DNA from: Stentor roeselii
Taxonomy: Eukaryota; Ciliophora; Heterotrichea; Heterotrichida; Stentoridae
Direction of reading: 5' to 3'
NCBI GenBank assembly: GCA_006503475.1
Contig: RSEH01000114.1
Coordinates: 62,001 to 126,000 of the forward strand
DNA length: 64,000 nucleotides
Shown here: piece after piece, positions 39,215-50,320 of the stretch
How the letters are laid out: each line of letters opens with the position of its first letter
How positions within the stretch are numbered: the first letter of the stretch is position 1
Translations under genes and position numbers: made by a program
Notes under the pieces: model-generated
Databases searched by the model: none
Seen by the model: only the letters and a program-made list of their open reading frames with translations
What the model was told of the DNA's origin: nothing

Positions 39215-40423
39215 CTATCCGCTTAAATCTAAAAAATTTATTTCTATTTGTTTTGGGTTATCTCGATATTTCCTTAGTTTTACACAAACAAAGTAGCCAA
39301 TCATAAAAATAAGAATTCCATAAACTACAAAATAGAAATCATCACATGGTTGATAAATAAAATTCAAAAAGTAAATCCCAGAACTGCATTCACATAAACT
39401 TTGAATGCACTTCTTACACGACAGAGGACAAGGTACACATTCATATTTTGTATTTAGCATATATCCTTCAGTGCAGCCGGTGCAAATATTTGATTCATCA
39501 CATCGAAGACATCCAACTGGACAACATCTGGAATTTTTTAAATTTTTCCCTGAGGTGCAGCTCGTACATGAATCACTGGAATTCGAACAACTTAAGCAAT
39601 TTTCTGAACACTTAGAACATGATTTTGAACAATTTATGCAACTGGAATTCGTTAAATAAAAGCCTAAATTACAAGACAAACAAGTCTCAAATGGAGAGAT
39701 CTTGCATGTCTTGCAACCTAGTTGATAGCAAGTTATCGGTTTTCCATCACTTATGTAGTACTCGTCTGATGTTGTAGCAAAACAAATAGAGTCACTTGAA
39801 CAATTAGAACAGTGATCAGGACAACATTTGTTTTCCATAAGGTTCAATGGATATTCACAAGAAGTGCAAGTTAGATTTTGTGCATCTCCTTGACAACTAT
39901 TGCAGTTTTTTCCGCAAGGAACACATCGAACTCCTAATCCATTTTTACCAATTACAGTTGCATGTTTTGGTTTACAGGTGCAAGTATTATTCTGGCATGA
40001 TGAACAGGTTTGAAGATCGCACTTTTCACATTCAGCCGATTCTGAGTTATCATTATAAACTAGCTGGTATCCAGTTTCACATTTTTGACATCCAGAGCCT
40101 GATGAAATAGTACTGATGCATTCAATGCATCCTCTACTACATTCAATGCAGGCTCTTCGTTTAGAACTCCAAGTATATCCCTTTTTGCATGCTTTACAAC
40201 TAAAACTATTTGAGCAAACTTCACAATCTGAACTGCATGGATAGCATGCTAATCCAGATAAATAGGAATTGCTATCACATTTCAGACATTGATAGGAAGT
40301 GCAGTCTAAGCAATTTTCGTACAAAAGTTTGCAATCTCTGCAACTGTTGGTTCCTGTCAAATAACTTCCATATGGACAGTATCCAGATGCTGATACACAA
40401 GTCAGAATAAATAAAATCAGCAT
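39215..40423 (-). CDS. Furin-like Cys-rich membrane protein, 402 aa (family member 1)
   Basis: A signal peptide (MLILFILTCVSASG) precedes about 340 residues of CxxC-spaced furin-like/VSP-like repeats (CKLLYENCLDCTSYQCLKCD, CSSDCEVC, CSGC-type). One TM helix (FVVYGILIFMIGYFVCVKL) and a short tail follow. The C-terminal block CDESNICTGCTEGYMLNTKYE and SSGIYFLNF is nearly shared with the 52.3-kb gene, so the two are paralogues. Such proteins resemble protozoan surface proteins (Giardia VSPs, Paramecium and Tetrahymena surface antigens), though ciliate antigens are usually GPI-anchored and this one has a TM. Start context is CTATAAATA ATG. Confidence 0.85.
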   Translation of the reverse strand: MLILFILTCVSASGYCPYGSYLTGTNSCRDCKLLYENCLDCTSYQCLKCDSNSYLSGLACYPCSSDCEVCSNSFSCKACKKGYTWSSKRRACIECSRGCIECISTISSGSGCQKCETGYQLVYNDNSESAECEKCDLQTCSSCQNNTCTCKPKHATVIGKNGLGVRCVPCGKNCNSCQGDAQNLTCTSCEYPLNLMENKCCPDHCSNCSSDSICFATTSDEYYISDGKPITCYQLGCKTCKISPFETCLSCNLGFYLTNSSCINCSKSCSKCSENCLSCSNSSDSCTSCTSGKNLKNSRCCPVGCLRCDESNICTGCTEGYMLNTKYECVPCPLSCKKCIQSLCECSSGIYFLNFIYQPCDDFYFVVYGILIFMIGYFVCVKLRKYRDNPKQIEINFLDLSG

Positions 40424-42425
40424 TATTTATAGTTATTTTTAGTTTTATTGGATCTTAAGTGAATAGAAAATACTTTGATTTTGGCTGCATAAGTTTCAAG
40501 GTTTATATATTTTGGATAATTTGGAAACTTTAAATAAACTGGCTTTGAATTATAATGGTTCGGAATGGCTAGACTATGATTTAACAGTCTCTGACATAAC
40601 ACTTAATATATTGGATTCCAAACATCTTCAAATAATATTTCAACAGAGATTATTAATTATTTTAAGAATTTATATATAAAAAATGAGCCTAGTTCTAATA
40701 ATCATTAGTTTTTCTCTCCTATATTTTATCTTAGTGTTACCAGAATTAAAATTTGGTTACTGCCTATCTTGTGTTTAACTCTCAAATTTCATATATAAAC
40801 ATAGATATCAATCTGGAAATAGTGATCTAATGTGATGAAATGATAGAGCTTATTTGAGCATAATTATTTAAAAGTAGCATATATATACTAATCTCTTATA
40901 ACAAGTATCCAAATCAATACTTGAAATAGGTTTAATTTTCAAAGATTAGAATTAATTAAAGGTAATTTTTATATCAAAAAGAATTCTTATTGGATATATA
41001 CTTAAAAAATCAAAAAAAAGTAGAGAAACACTAATCAAAGATTAAATTTATCGAAATATTTTAAAATACTTCACATACCTTAAAAAAAAATTAATGAAAC
41101 CATCTGTTTTATGGTTTTTTAAGATGAATCATTCAAATTTAGTGAATCCTTACTTTTTAATTATTTAAAATATTAGAACTACTTAATTAAAAAAATTGTA
41201 ATTTACTTAAAATTTTGTTTTCAAAGTTAGATCTTGAAACAAACGTATTTTCTTAATAACATTTACAAAAAAAATTTTTTAATTGGAGCACAATGAATTA
41301 TGATCTGTTATGATGATTCTAGAAAATTTTTATAGTATTTTGAAGAAATCAAGTTTCATTTCATAATTAGTTTGAAAAGATATTCAACTGAGACTTTAGA
41401 AAAAATTTAGTGTATACAAGGGCTAAATTAATACGTCACTTGATCATAAACCAGAGTTTTTGTGTAATTAACAGTTTTATTAAAAGGAGCAGATTTATAA
41501 AACCTTCTTATAATTATCTCAGACTTCTTTAATCAGGAAAATTTATCTTAAACCACTCATATTAACCTGAGAACATCGCAATAGTATTTTCAACTAACAT
41601 TAAGTAATAAATATTAAGTTAAACTACTTATATTAAAAATCTTTCTACAAGTAAGATAGATCTGCATTATTTAATTTTATTATTTCGATAAAGGCTTATT
41701 CGAGCGTCAATTTTTATATTCATATTACCTCAAATAACTTTTATCAAATAAAAATTCTCTAAAAATCTTACCAAAACATTAAATACTTTAGTTCATCTTG
41801 ATTAAAATACCAAATGAAATCAAAACTCCCTATCTTCAAGAAAACATTTGAATAAATACTGATATTCTTGATAAAGAATCATATTCAAGCGCTTATTCAA
41901 AACTTATAAAAAACTTTCTTAATCTAATTAATCACTTGCACTCATCTTTAAATTCTAAGCTTTAATTTCGAAGTCTTCTATGTAAATATTCTGACTCTAA
42001 TAAAATACTTAATAATTCCAAAATAAAGAAGTTCGCCCATCGAAATCTTAGCTAGTCCTCAACACATAAAATTCATAATTTTCTTCTATGAAATTTGAAT
42101 TCTTATAAATAATCTAAGCTTAATAAAACTCCCTAAACAGGACATAGACAAGCAATCGATACTCAGAGTAAACCTAAAAGTAAATCTCAAGGATCACCAC
42201 ACTTGAAGCAACCAAAACTACCTTTATACAGATAAAACCATCACAAAACTAAAAGTCCTGAAATCATCTCGCATCAATAAGTTCTCAAAAAAATCCAAAA
42301 AAAATCACGATCGTCTAAATTCAAAACCAAGTCAACCTCACTTAATCCCACCCTCTAATAAAAAACCCCAAACAATTAATTCACCAGGTCTGAAAATATA
42401 TCCTCCATTGTTCTTCCAATATAAA
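40424..42425. other. 2-kb A/T-rich gene-free stretch
   Basis: No frame of coding character is present on either strand. G exceeds C near the left (upstream of the minus-strand gene). C strongly exceeds G in the last 150 bases before 42426. Short hairpins such as AAACCAT..ATGGTTT near 41096 are within chance for this composition. No tRNA or repeat was recognised. Confidence 0.6.
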
Positions 42426-45400
42426 ATGCTCCTAGCACTGCTTTTTTTTCTTTCGCTCGGCGAAAAAATTGTTGAATATCGTTTCGGTTATAACTTCGGT
42501 GAAATCTTTCGAGATTTTTCCAACAATGGTCGACATGCAGTGAATGGTGACTCTCATCTGACATTTGAGAAAAACGTCAAGTCCACTGACCGAGGCGTTT
42601 ATTTTAACGGTCAAAGAGATCAAGTCATAGTCTTTCCAAGAAATAGTTTTGTTGATCATGATCTGGCCTTGGCTCAACCATTCACGATTGTTTGTTGGTC
42701 AATGATGGAAGATGAAAGTGGACAGTTGATAAAAAGGTTTAAAACAAATGATGAAAATAATGAATATTTTTGGATTAAAAGGGAAAGAAATGGAAAAAGG
42801 ATTCAATTTAAAGCAAAATTACTTGGAAGTGAATCTGGGTTAATAGAAGGGAATAATGATTCTTATTTACATAGTAATTTTCAGGCAGACGTTTGGGTAA
42901 TGATCTCAATGATTGTATCTGGAAAGATGTTCAAATTGTTTAAAAACACTCAAGAGGTTATTAGTTATCAATTTCCGGGAGATTATACAGAAAATGGGTC
43001 TTTTTCTATGGTTTTAGGCGATTTTAGTGTGAATTCGGTTAAAGGATTCATCTGGAATTTTATTTTACTTGACAGTTCTAATGGTCACATGGATTTTTTT
43101 TCTACAAGTTCGAGCACAACTTGCTTAACTCAAATGTGTAACTCTTGTGCATACTCTGTGGTTGATACTTATAATCAAGGTTGCATCTCAACTATACTTG
43201 ATCACAATAAAAACTCAAATGATCAAAAATGCCTTGGAAAAGACGGAAAAAAAAACAAAAAAGGTGAAGACTATGGATGCTCCACTTATGGGCCACTGGA
43301 CTGTGACGATTGCCAATCAAACTCATGTTATCAAAATCAATCTAATAATTATTGCTTATGTCCCCCTGAGGTTTCTATACCTTCTAACAGTTCTTGCGAA
43401 TGTCCTGTAGGCTTTCGTTTTTCATTTGATCTTTGCTGTGAAAGTTCCTGTGCCACTTGCAATAGATCTTCATATTCAACTTGTTTGTCCTGCATAGCTT
43501 TAAATGCAGTTCCTGATGGAAATTTGGGGTGCAAATGTAATGATGGATACTTCGGAGATAAGCCACTTTCAAACATCAATTCTTGCACCGCATGTCATAG
43601 TGAATGCTTGACTTGTATAAATTCAAATAAATGCTTGAAATGTAAAAGCTTGAATGCCAGTCCAGATGTAAATTCAGGCTGCAAGTGTAACCCTGGTTAC
43701 TTCGGAAGTTCTCTTGTACTTTTAAATAGTTGTCAACCTTGTAACGAACAATGTTTTACTTGTTTAAATCCTGATCAGTGCTTAACATGCAAAAGTTTGA
43801 ATGCCAGTCCAGATGTCACTAGAGGATGCAAGTGTAACTCTGAGTACTTCGGAAGTTCTCTTGTACTTTTAAATAGTTGTCAACCTTGTAACGAACAATG
43901 CTCTACTTGTTTAAATTCAACTCAGTGCTTAACATGCAAAAGCTTGAATGCCAGTCCAAATGATACCACAGGATGCAAGTGTAACCCTGGGTATTTTGGA
44001 AGTAATTTACTTGCTTTACATAGCTGCCAGCCATGTAATCTGGAATGTGCAACTTGCTTGAATTCTAATCAGTGTTTATCATGTAAAAGTTTAAACGCTA
44101 GTCCAGATAAAACATCTGGCTGCAAATGCAATGCTGGGTATTTCGGAAGTTCCCTTCAATCACCAAATAGTTGCCAGCCTTGTGGAAAAGACTGCTTAAC
44201 CTGCTTGAATTCTCTGGAATGCCTGACATGTAAAAGTCCGCACGCGGTTCCAGATAAAACATCAGGATGCAGATGCGACTTAGGCTTTTTCAGAAGTTTT
44301 CTTGAACCAGTAATTCATTGCGAGCCATGCAACGATGAATGCCAGACGTGCCAAGAAGCAGGTAAATGTTTATCATGTAAGAACTCGAAAAAAATTCCTA
44401 ATAATTTAATCTCCACGGAGCTCTGCATATGTAAGAAAGGCTTTTATCTTGACTTCCTCTCTGATGACTGTCAAGAGTGCCCAGTGAAATGTTCAGCTTG
44501 CTCCTCTAATGAAAAGTGCTCTGAATGTAAGTCAACTAGCATGACTGGAGACCTCTGCTCCTCATGCCATTCATCCTGTAAGACTTGCGAAGGCAGCTTA
44601 GAGTCAAACTGCTTATCATGCAGCGAAGGCTTTTTACTTCTAGGATATTGTTTAAATGACTGCCCTTTAGGCTTTAAACCTGTAAAAAACACTTGTGTCG
44701 CTTTAAATGAAAAAAATTTAGTACTTCAGCTAAGTTTTCAGTCATTCGGTAAAACTTTTTACGATTCTGTGAATTTTTTACCCTTAGAAGTTGAAAATAT
44801 TCAAGAATCTGTCATTCCTGGGATTTTTTCTTCTTGGCTACGAGGAATTTACTGCAAAGGAACAGGAGTTTTAAAGATGGAGATTGAAAAATCTTTACTT
44901 TTTACAAGTTTTCTTTATTCTTTTTGGACATACCCGATTTCTGAGAATGGCCTGGTTTTCGCAAGGTATGTTTTAACTGGAAGACACTTGAATAGCGAGT
45001 CAGAACTTCAAAGACTTGAGATAGTTTCACTTAGGGTAAGGTTTTCACTTGAGATACTTGGAAAAATTTCAGAAGTTACCAGTTCAGATTCGCTTTCGAT
45101 AAATCAATGGAATCACATAACCCTTCTCCTTGAAAATATCAACTCAAATCAAATCACAGTATCAGTGAACAACATTTCCACGATATTTATTCTAGAATCA
45201 AATGAAACTTACCAGGAAGATTTCAGTTCTTTACTAGTTCTAGCCAATGACCTAGCAGGTACTTCTCCATTTAAAGGCTTTATTTACCTATTTGAAATTT
45301 ATTCATCTTCTTCCTCTTTACCAGAAATTCAAACTTTTTCATCAAAATGCGACTCAAATTGCACTTTTTGTCCTGTTTCAGGATCTTGCATTCCTTCCTG

Positions 45401-47069
45401 CAGGTATGACGAGTACTTCGACGAAACTAGTAATTCTTGCATCAAGTGCAATAAAAAATGCAGAACTGGGTGTAAAGGGCTAAAGTCTTGTGTCTTGTGC
45501 GATGATGAAAACTGTTTAATTTGTCAAAGTTTTCTGAAGGCTGCTTGTAATGAGTGTGCCACAGGCTTCCAGATGATTAACGGGTCTTGCTTTGAATGCC
45601 TTCCACCAACCTTTTATCAACTTTCTTCGAAAACTTGCAGTCCTTGTCCTGAACTCTGCTTAACTTGTGATCAGACCACTTGTCTTAAATGCCAGAAAAA
45701 CAGTGAGTTAAAGAAAAATATTTGTCAATGTCTCAAAGGTTATAAAAAAATCGCTGAAAATTGCATCAGAGAGTTTTTTTCTGTGAAGTTTTGGATGGAT
45801 TCGGAAAATAATGTTTTTATTGTCTTTGAGAATCAACTTAAAATGGATTTAAAGGAGGATCAAATCGAGGTTTTTCAGGATTTTAAAAAAATTTCATTTA
45901 AAATGGAGAAAGTAGAGAAAAAAACTTTTAGGGTTTCACCGGAGTTTAGGGAAATTGAAGGGAAAAGTGTTATTTTAGTCAATTTTACAGAAGAGATAGT
46001 TTCTGTAGATAATAAAATATTAGAAAAAGCGAGTTTTTTCGATGAAATTTCAGTCAAGGTTACTCAAGAAGAGATAGAAACGTGGGAAAAAGCGAATAAT
46101 TCAAAAGTAATGGGAAGAAATGCTCTTGTTGGGCAGGCTGCTGCAGTTGTGACTTTTAGTTTAATGACTTTAGACCCTTCAAGTTTTTTTGATTTTTTGA
46201 ATACAGCTGAGATGTTTTACTCAGTTTACTTGTTTAATTTGAAACTTCATCCAGTTTTAGTAGAGTTCCTCCTGGCCTATCGAATCCAAGGATACATTCC
46301 GAACTTATTCGATTATATCATCGACAAGTCAAAAGGAGTGGAATTATCAGAAAAACTAAAAAAATACGGATTCGAAGTAAATTTTGTGCTGATAAACTTA
46401 GGTCCTCATATTCAAACTTTCGCTTTTTTCCTGATTTTTTTGATATTTGTGCAAATTTTTTCATGTTTTAAAAAATGTTCAAAGAGATTAAAAGGACTTA
46501 GAAAAAAATTCAAGTTTGAGGTTTTTTTGAGATTTTGGATTCAGACTTTTTTCGAATCTGTTGTGACTTGTTACTTTAGTTTAAATGCGATGAAACTTGA
46601 GAATTCTTATCAAATCATGGATTTTGTAGTAATAGTTCTGATAACTGTAATAACAATTCAGCTATTTCAGATTTTAGGAATCTGTTTTTTTTCATATCTG
46701 CTCTTCAAAAGTACTAAAACCAGAACAGAAGAAGAAAAAAAAGAGTTTCTTTCAAAATTTGGTACCTTTTTCGAAGAGTTTAAAGATAAAAGTCTTATGT
46801 TTAAACTATTTTACCTGTTGTATCTGATGAGAAGACTGACTCTTCTGGTGTGTTATTGCTTTATAGACCATGGTATTCTTCAAATAAGCTGCTCGATTTT
46901 CTTTTCAGCGCTTGTAATGATTATTTAGATTCCATTTTATGTGATCACTTTGAGAGTTTTCAACAAAACTAACCAAAACATCTTTCATTTGATTAATGAG
47001 TTGTTGATTCTTGCATTCAATTTCTTGATTTTCAGTTCTTTTTTGAATGGGCAGATCAGAACAATCTGA
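42426..47069 (+). CDS. Large LamG plus furin-like repeat, multi-TM surface protein (family member 2)
   Basis: I choose ATG 42426 over 42408 because the signal peptide MLLALLFFLSLG starts there and AATATAAA abuts it. The CDS joins 42426-46913 and 46929-47069 (1542 aa). Order of parts: a LamG/lectin-like domain (about 15-210); Cys-rich region with 147-bp repeats (about 280-760); a second lectin-like domain (about 770-985); more CxxC modules to about 1120; a beta-rich segment; then about six TM helices. The frame ends in TGA at 47067. A further TM segment in another frame follows directly (next entry) and probably belongs to the same protein, but no 15- or 16-nt intron links them. Confidence 0.82.
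43530..44414 (+). repeat. 147-bp in-frame repeats in the Cys-rich region
   Basis: The TGC AAG/AAA TGT anchor recurs at 43680, 43827, 43974, 44121 and 44268, exactly 147 bp apart, with one earlier unit at 43530 (150 bp). Each unit encodes 49 residues of the type CKCNPGYFGSSLVLLNSCQP. Confidence 0.9.
46914..46928 (+). other. 15-nt intron near the 3' end of the large surface gene
   Basis: GTAATGATTATTTAG removes the false stop and continues into IPFYVITLRVFNK. The identical 15 bases recur in the downstream duplicate at 49942-49956. Confidence 0.82.
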
Positions 47070-47292
47070 AAGGTTAGGACGAGCTTGTTCTTATTTAATC
47101 ATTGCAGCTTTGATTTTAAATATTTTTTTCAGTGCTCTTGAAACAGTCACTAAAACAATCATGAGAATAAAGGATTACTTAAACAAGAGAAAAAACACAA
47201 GAATCACTGTTTATAGATTAAATGAAACTGTTTGTGTCAGTCAGACATTTCCTAAAAATAACGAAGATCCTCAAGTTAAAGGTTTAGAATAA
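47047..47292 (+). CDS. 81-aa TM segment/ORF, last piece of the surface gene or a separate small gene
   Basis: The frame MGRSEQSERLGRAC continues into one hydrophobic helix (SYLIIAALILNIFFSAL), then a basic and polar tail. It overlaps the end of the previous frame by 23 bases in a +1 register. It is certainly coding-like: the copy at 50075-50320 has an identical protein and differs by eight bases, all synonymous. It may be the final TM of the large protein, reached by a noncanonical intron (GT at 47035 to AG at 47059 is 25 nt and gives the right frame) or by frameshifting. It may also be an independent small membrane protein. Confidence 0.7.
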   Translation: MGRSEQSERLGRACSYLIIAALILNIFFSALETVTKTIMRIKDYLNKRKNTRITVYRLNETVCVSQTFPKNNEDPQVKGLE

Positions 47293-47670
47293 TTAAATAG
47301 AGATTTTATAAAAGTTTTGATTTAATAGTGTTGTTTTTGGAATTGCTAGATTTTTATAACAGGAATCTTTTAAATATAATGAATTATATCACAAGCAGCC
47401 CTAGCCGAATTTTTGAATAATTACAGTTGTTCAAACTGTTTAAAGATTAATAGGGAGAGAGTAGCTATCTACTGAGATCAGACTAGATTAATTCAATATA
47501 TCATAAAATAATTAGCCAATTGAAAATATCTAACTAATTCAAATAATCTAAAGCTAGCACTTGAAATGATGAATTTTCATATAAAATATCTCTGATTATG
47601 AACTTGTATATTTATTATATACTAAAATAAACTGCAAAGACTTCGGAAATTATTACCATTTTATTAATAA
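47293..47670. other. Spacer of the duplicated unit, copy 1
   Basis: This is A/T-rich DNA without a gene, clearly homologous to 50321-50741 (shared GAGTAGCTATCTACTGAGAT and flanks). It lacks the 17-bp repeat expansion seen in copy 2. Confidence 0.7.
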
Positions 47671-48117
47671 ATGCTAATCTCATCTATCAAGCAGCCAGAG
47701 AAGCCAACTCAAAAGATTCAAAAATCGATGCCGACTAGAGCGAGAAAAAAATACAATAAGTGCATAAAACAACACAATTTCGTTTTTCCGCTTAACTGTA
47801 AGGATTCAAATCCTTTTATATTAAGGCCATTTAATCATTTCAAGAGTCAAGAAAGATATAACAATTACCTTATCAATAGAAATTATATTATTCAAATTTT
47901 GAGCATGGCATATAAGAAAAACTTTAACAAGTTAAATTTGCAACAAGAGGAAATTCCAGCTGTTGAAGACGTTTTGATTGACACGAAAAATATTTTGAGG
48001 AAAAAGAAATTTGGAGAGATGTACAGGTTTACAAAGAGAGAGAAAACAGAAAGAAAATTTGAAAATTTTAAATTTCTATCATGTGATCAAGGAATTTACA
48101 ATAGTTTATTTAGTTAA
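47671..48117 (+). CDS. Unrecognised basic 148-aa protein, copy A
   Basis: This is a Lys/Asn-rich protein without signal peptide or TM. The first 22 residues (MLISSIKQPEKPTQKIQ) and the last 20 (ENFKFLSCDQGIYNSLFS) are identical in copy B at 50742-51188, as is IDTKNILRKKKFGEM. The middle differs heavily, with about 33 of 148 residues changed. No motif is recognised. Retention of two intact copies in a decaying duplicated segment suggests that it is a real gene. It could be nucleic-acid-binding from charge alone, which is weak evidence. Confidence 0.65.
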   Translation: MLISSIKQPEKPTQKIQKSMPTRARKKYNKCIKQHNFVFPLNCKDSNPFILRPFNHFKSQERYNNYLINRNYIIQILSMAYKKNFNKLNLQQEEIPAVEDVLIDTKNILRKKKFGEMYRFTKREKTERKFENFKFLSCDQGIYNSLFS

Positions 48118-49011
48118 TAAAGAGATTTGAAAAGTTATATGATTATTAATGATATTTGGTAAATTTATGTTAATTTGAATACAGAATTGAAATCTTCTCA
48201 ATTTTCACTAATTATTTACCTTTACAAGAAAATTATTAGATAAAATTAGTATTTTCCATCATTTTCCAAGTTAATTAAACTCAAATATAATAAAAATATT
48301 ACGTATCTTGGATTAAAGGTTATATATTTATCATAAAATGTTTATATATCATTAGGACGATTCAAATATAGTAAAAATCAATAATAAGCAATATTTTATG
48401 ATTCATTCGAAAATAGTACTATTGATCTGTACTAATTAAAATATTGTTTATTAATAGCGAAAATGTTATCTTGACAATTGAAAAAAAATTGCAATCATAC
48501 GATTTTTAGTCCTTCTAAAATTTCATTCCGATGATTTAATGGAGAAGGAGAATTTCAAGATAATAAAAAGTAGAGATACATCTGGCGATTGAAGGCTAGA
48601 TCGAAGATTAAATTTGAGGTTAACCTGCAACTTAAGGTCCTGCTAGATTCGACTTTCCTGAATTTTTGAATCTTTTCTTAGTAAATTATATGATAAACTC
48701 ATATTATTGGTCAATCATATCGATTTCTTTATAAATTGCTATACTCCTTTAAAATTTTTCTATCAGAGCTTTGATTATATTGAAGTATTTCACTAAGTGG
48801 TTTCAAAATATTATCAAAAAGTCTTTTTTTGTTTAAATAGTAAAGATTTGGTTTAAGATTCTTTTATGTCTTTTAAAAAATAGAATTGGAGAGTAAATAT
48901 TTATTAGATCCAAGGTTATGGCGTGTCAAGGCAAAACTTTTAAAACTGGGTTTGGAATTTATCGTTTTGCTGATAGATATGATGCTTTGAGATATTGATA
49001 TTATTAATTTT
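48118..49011. other. Gene-free tail of duplicated unit 1 with an extra block of about 420 bp
   Basis: Bases from about 48570 to 49010 match 51222-51660. Bases about 48152-48570 have no counterpart in copy 2, so they are an insertion here or a deletion there. No terminal repeats, target-site duplication or ORF were seen in the extra block. Confidence 0.6.
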
Positions 49012-49941
49012 TGAGTTGTCAACCTTGTAACGAGTAATGTTCTACTTGTTTAAATTCAACTCAATGCTTAACATGATAAGCTTAAATGCAAGTCAAGATA
49101 AAAATTTAGGATGCAAGTGTAACTCTGGGTACTTCGGAAGTTCTCTTGTACTTTTTAATAGTTGTCAACCTTGTAACGAACAATGTTCTACTTGTTTAAA
49201 TTCAACAAAGTGCTTAACATGCAAAAGCTTGAATGCAAGTCCTGATGATACTGGTGGATGCAAGTGTAATCCTGGATTTTTTGGAAGTAATTTAATTGGT
49301 TTACATAGCTGCCAATCATGCAATCTGCAATGTGCTACTTGTTTGAATTCAAATGAGTGTTTATCATGTAAAAGTTTAAATGCTGTGTTTAAATTATTGA
49401 TTCTTTGTCTTTATTTTTAGATTGAGATGATTATTTTAGGATATGTTTTAATTGAGGGCATTAGGATTAATAAAATCTTTGAATAATGAGATAGTTAGTT
49501 ATTTATTTAAAGTTTAATTATATAAGTATTTTCAATAAATGCCTTTAAATCTAACTACTTGCAGATGTAAGGTATTAGAAAAGGATTCGTTCTATTACTT
49601 AGTTCATTTTTTAGGAACATTTAATTATGAAATAATAATTTATATCTTACATTCACGATTCAGTTCTGATAACAGTAATAAAAATTCAGCTATTTCAAAT
49701 TTTAGGAATTTGTTTTTTTGGATATCTGCTCTTTAAAAGCACTAAAACCAGAAAAGAAGAAGAAAAAAAAGAGTTTCTTTCAAAGTTTGGTACTTTTTTC
49801 GAAGAGTTTAAAGATAAAAGTCTTATGTTTAAACTATTTTACCTGTTGTATGTGATGAGAAAACTGACTCTTCTGGTATATTATTGCTTTATAGACCATG
49901 GTATTCTTCAAATAAGCTGTTCGATATTCTTTTTAGCGCTT

Positions 49942-49956
49942 GTAATGATTATTTAG
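49942..49956 (+). other. 15-nt intron in the duplicate copy
   Basis: GTAATGATTATTTAG is identical to the intron at 46914-46928 and lies at the homologous position. Confidence 0.75.
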
Positions 49957-50074
49957 ATTCCATTTTATGTGATCACTTTGAGAGTTTTCAACAAAACTAA
50001 CCAAAACATCTTTCATTTGATTAATGAGTTGTTGATTCTTGCATTCAATTTCTTGATTTTCAGTTCTTTTTTGA

Positions 50075-50320
50075 ATGGGGAGATCAGAACAATCTGAAAG
50101 GTTAGGAAGAGCTTGTTCTTATTTAATCATTGCAGCTTTGATTTTAAATATTTTTTTCAGTGCTCTTGAAACAGTCACTAAAACAATCATGAGAATAAAG
50201 GATTATTTAAATAAGAGAAAAAATACAAGAATCACTGTTTATAGATTAAATGAAACTGTTTGTGTCAGTCAGACATTTCCTAAGAATAATGAAGATCCTC
50301 AGGTTAAAGGTTTAGAATAA
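50075..50320 (+). CDS. 81-aa ORF, copy 2
   Basis: The protein is identical to 47047-47292 despite eight nucleotide differences. The ATG, the overlap with the upstream frame and the TAA are all kept, although the large gene in front of it is destroyed. This favours either an independent small membrane protein or recent gene conversion. Confidence 0.6.
   Translation: MGRSEQSERLGRACSYLIIAALILNIFFSALETVTKTIMRIKDYLNKRKNTRITVYRLNETVCVSQTFPKNNEDPQVKGLE

Larger units (their letters stand above)
49012..50320 (+). pseudogene. Truncated second copy of the large surface gene
   Basis: 49012-49385 holds about two and a half 147-bp repeat units (CKCNSGYFGSSLVLFNSCQP), in part still open. 49386-49667 is unrelated or decayed. 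From 49668 the frame matching the last TM helices resumes (VLITVIKIQLFQILGICFF) through the same 15-nt intron at 49942-49956. The signal peptide, lectin domains and most of the repeats are missing, so the large protein cannot be made. In the 91 codons before the intron about seven residues differ from copy 1, as expected under weak constraint. Confidence 0.75.

Noticed and set aside
41090-41125. Short hairpin AAACCAT..ATGGTTT
   Set aside because: Only seven pairs in very A/T-rich DNA and no adjacent gene or repeat.
40424-42425. A transposon or virus-like element in the gene-free stretch
   Set aside because: No ORF, terminal repeat or recognisable enzyme motif on either strand.
43680-44414. 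The 147-bp period as nucleosome phasing
   Set aside because: The length equals 49 codons of a protein module and a sister gene uses 141 bp, so coincidence with nucleosome DNA is more likely.
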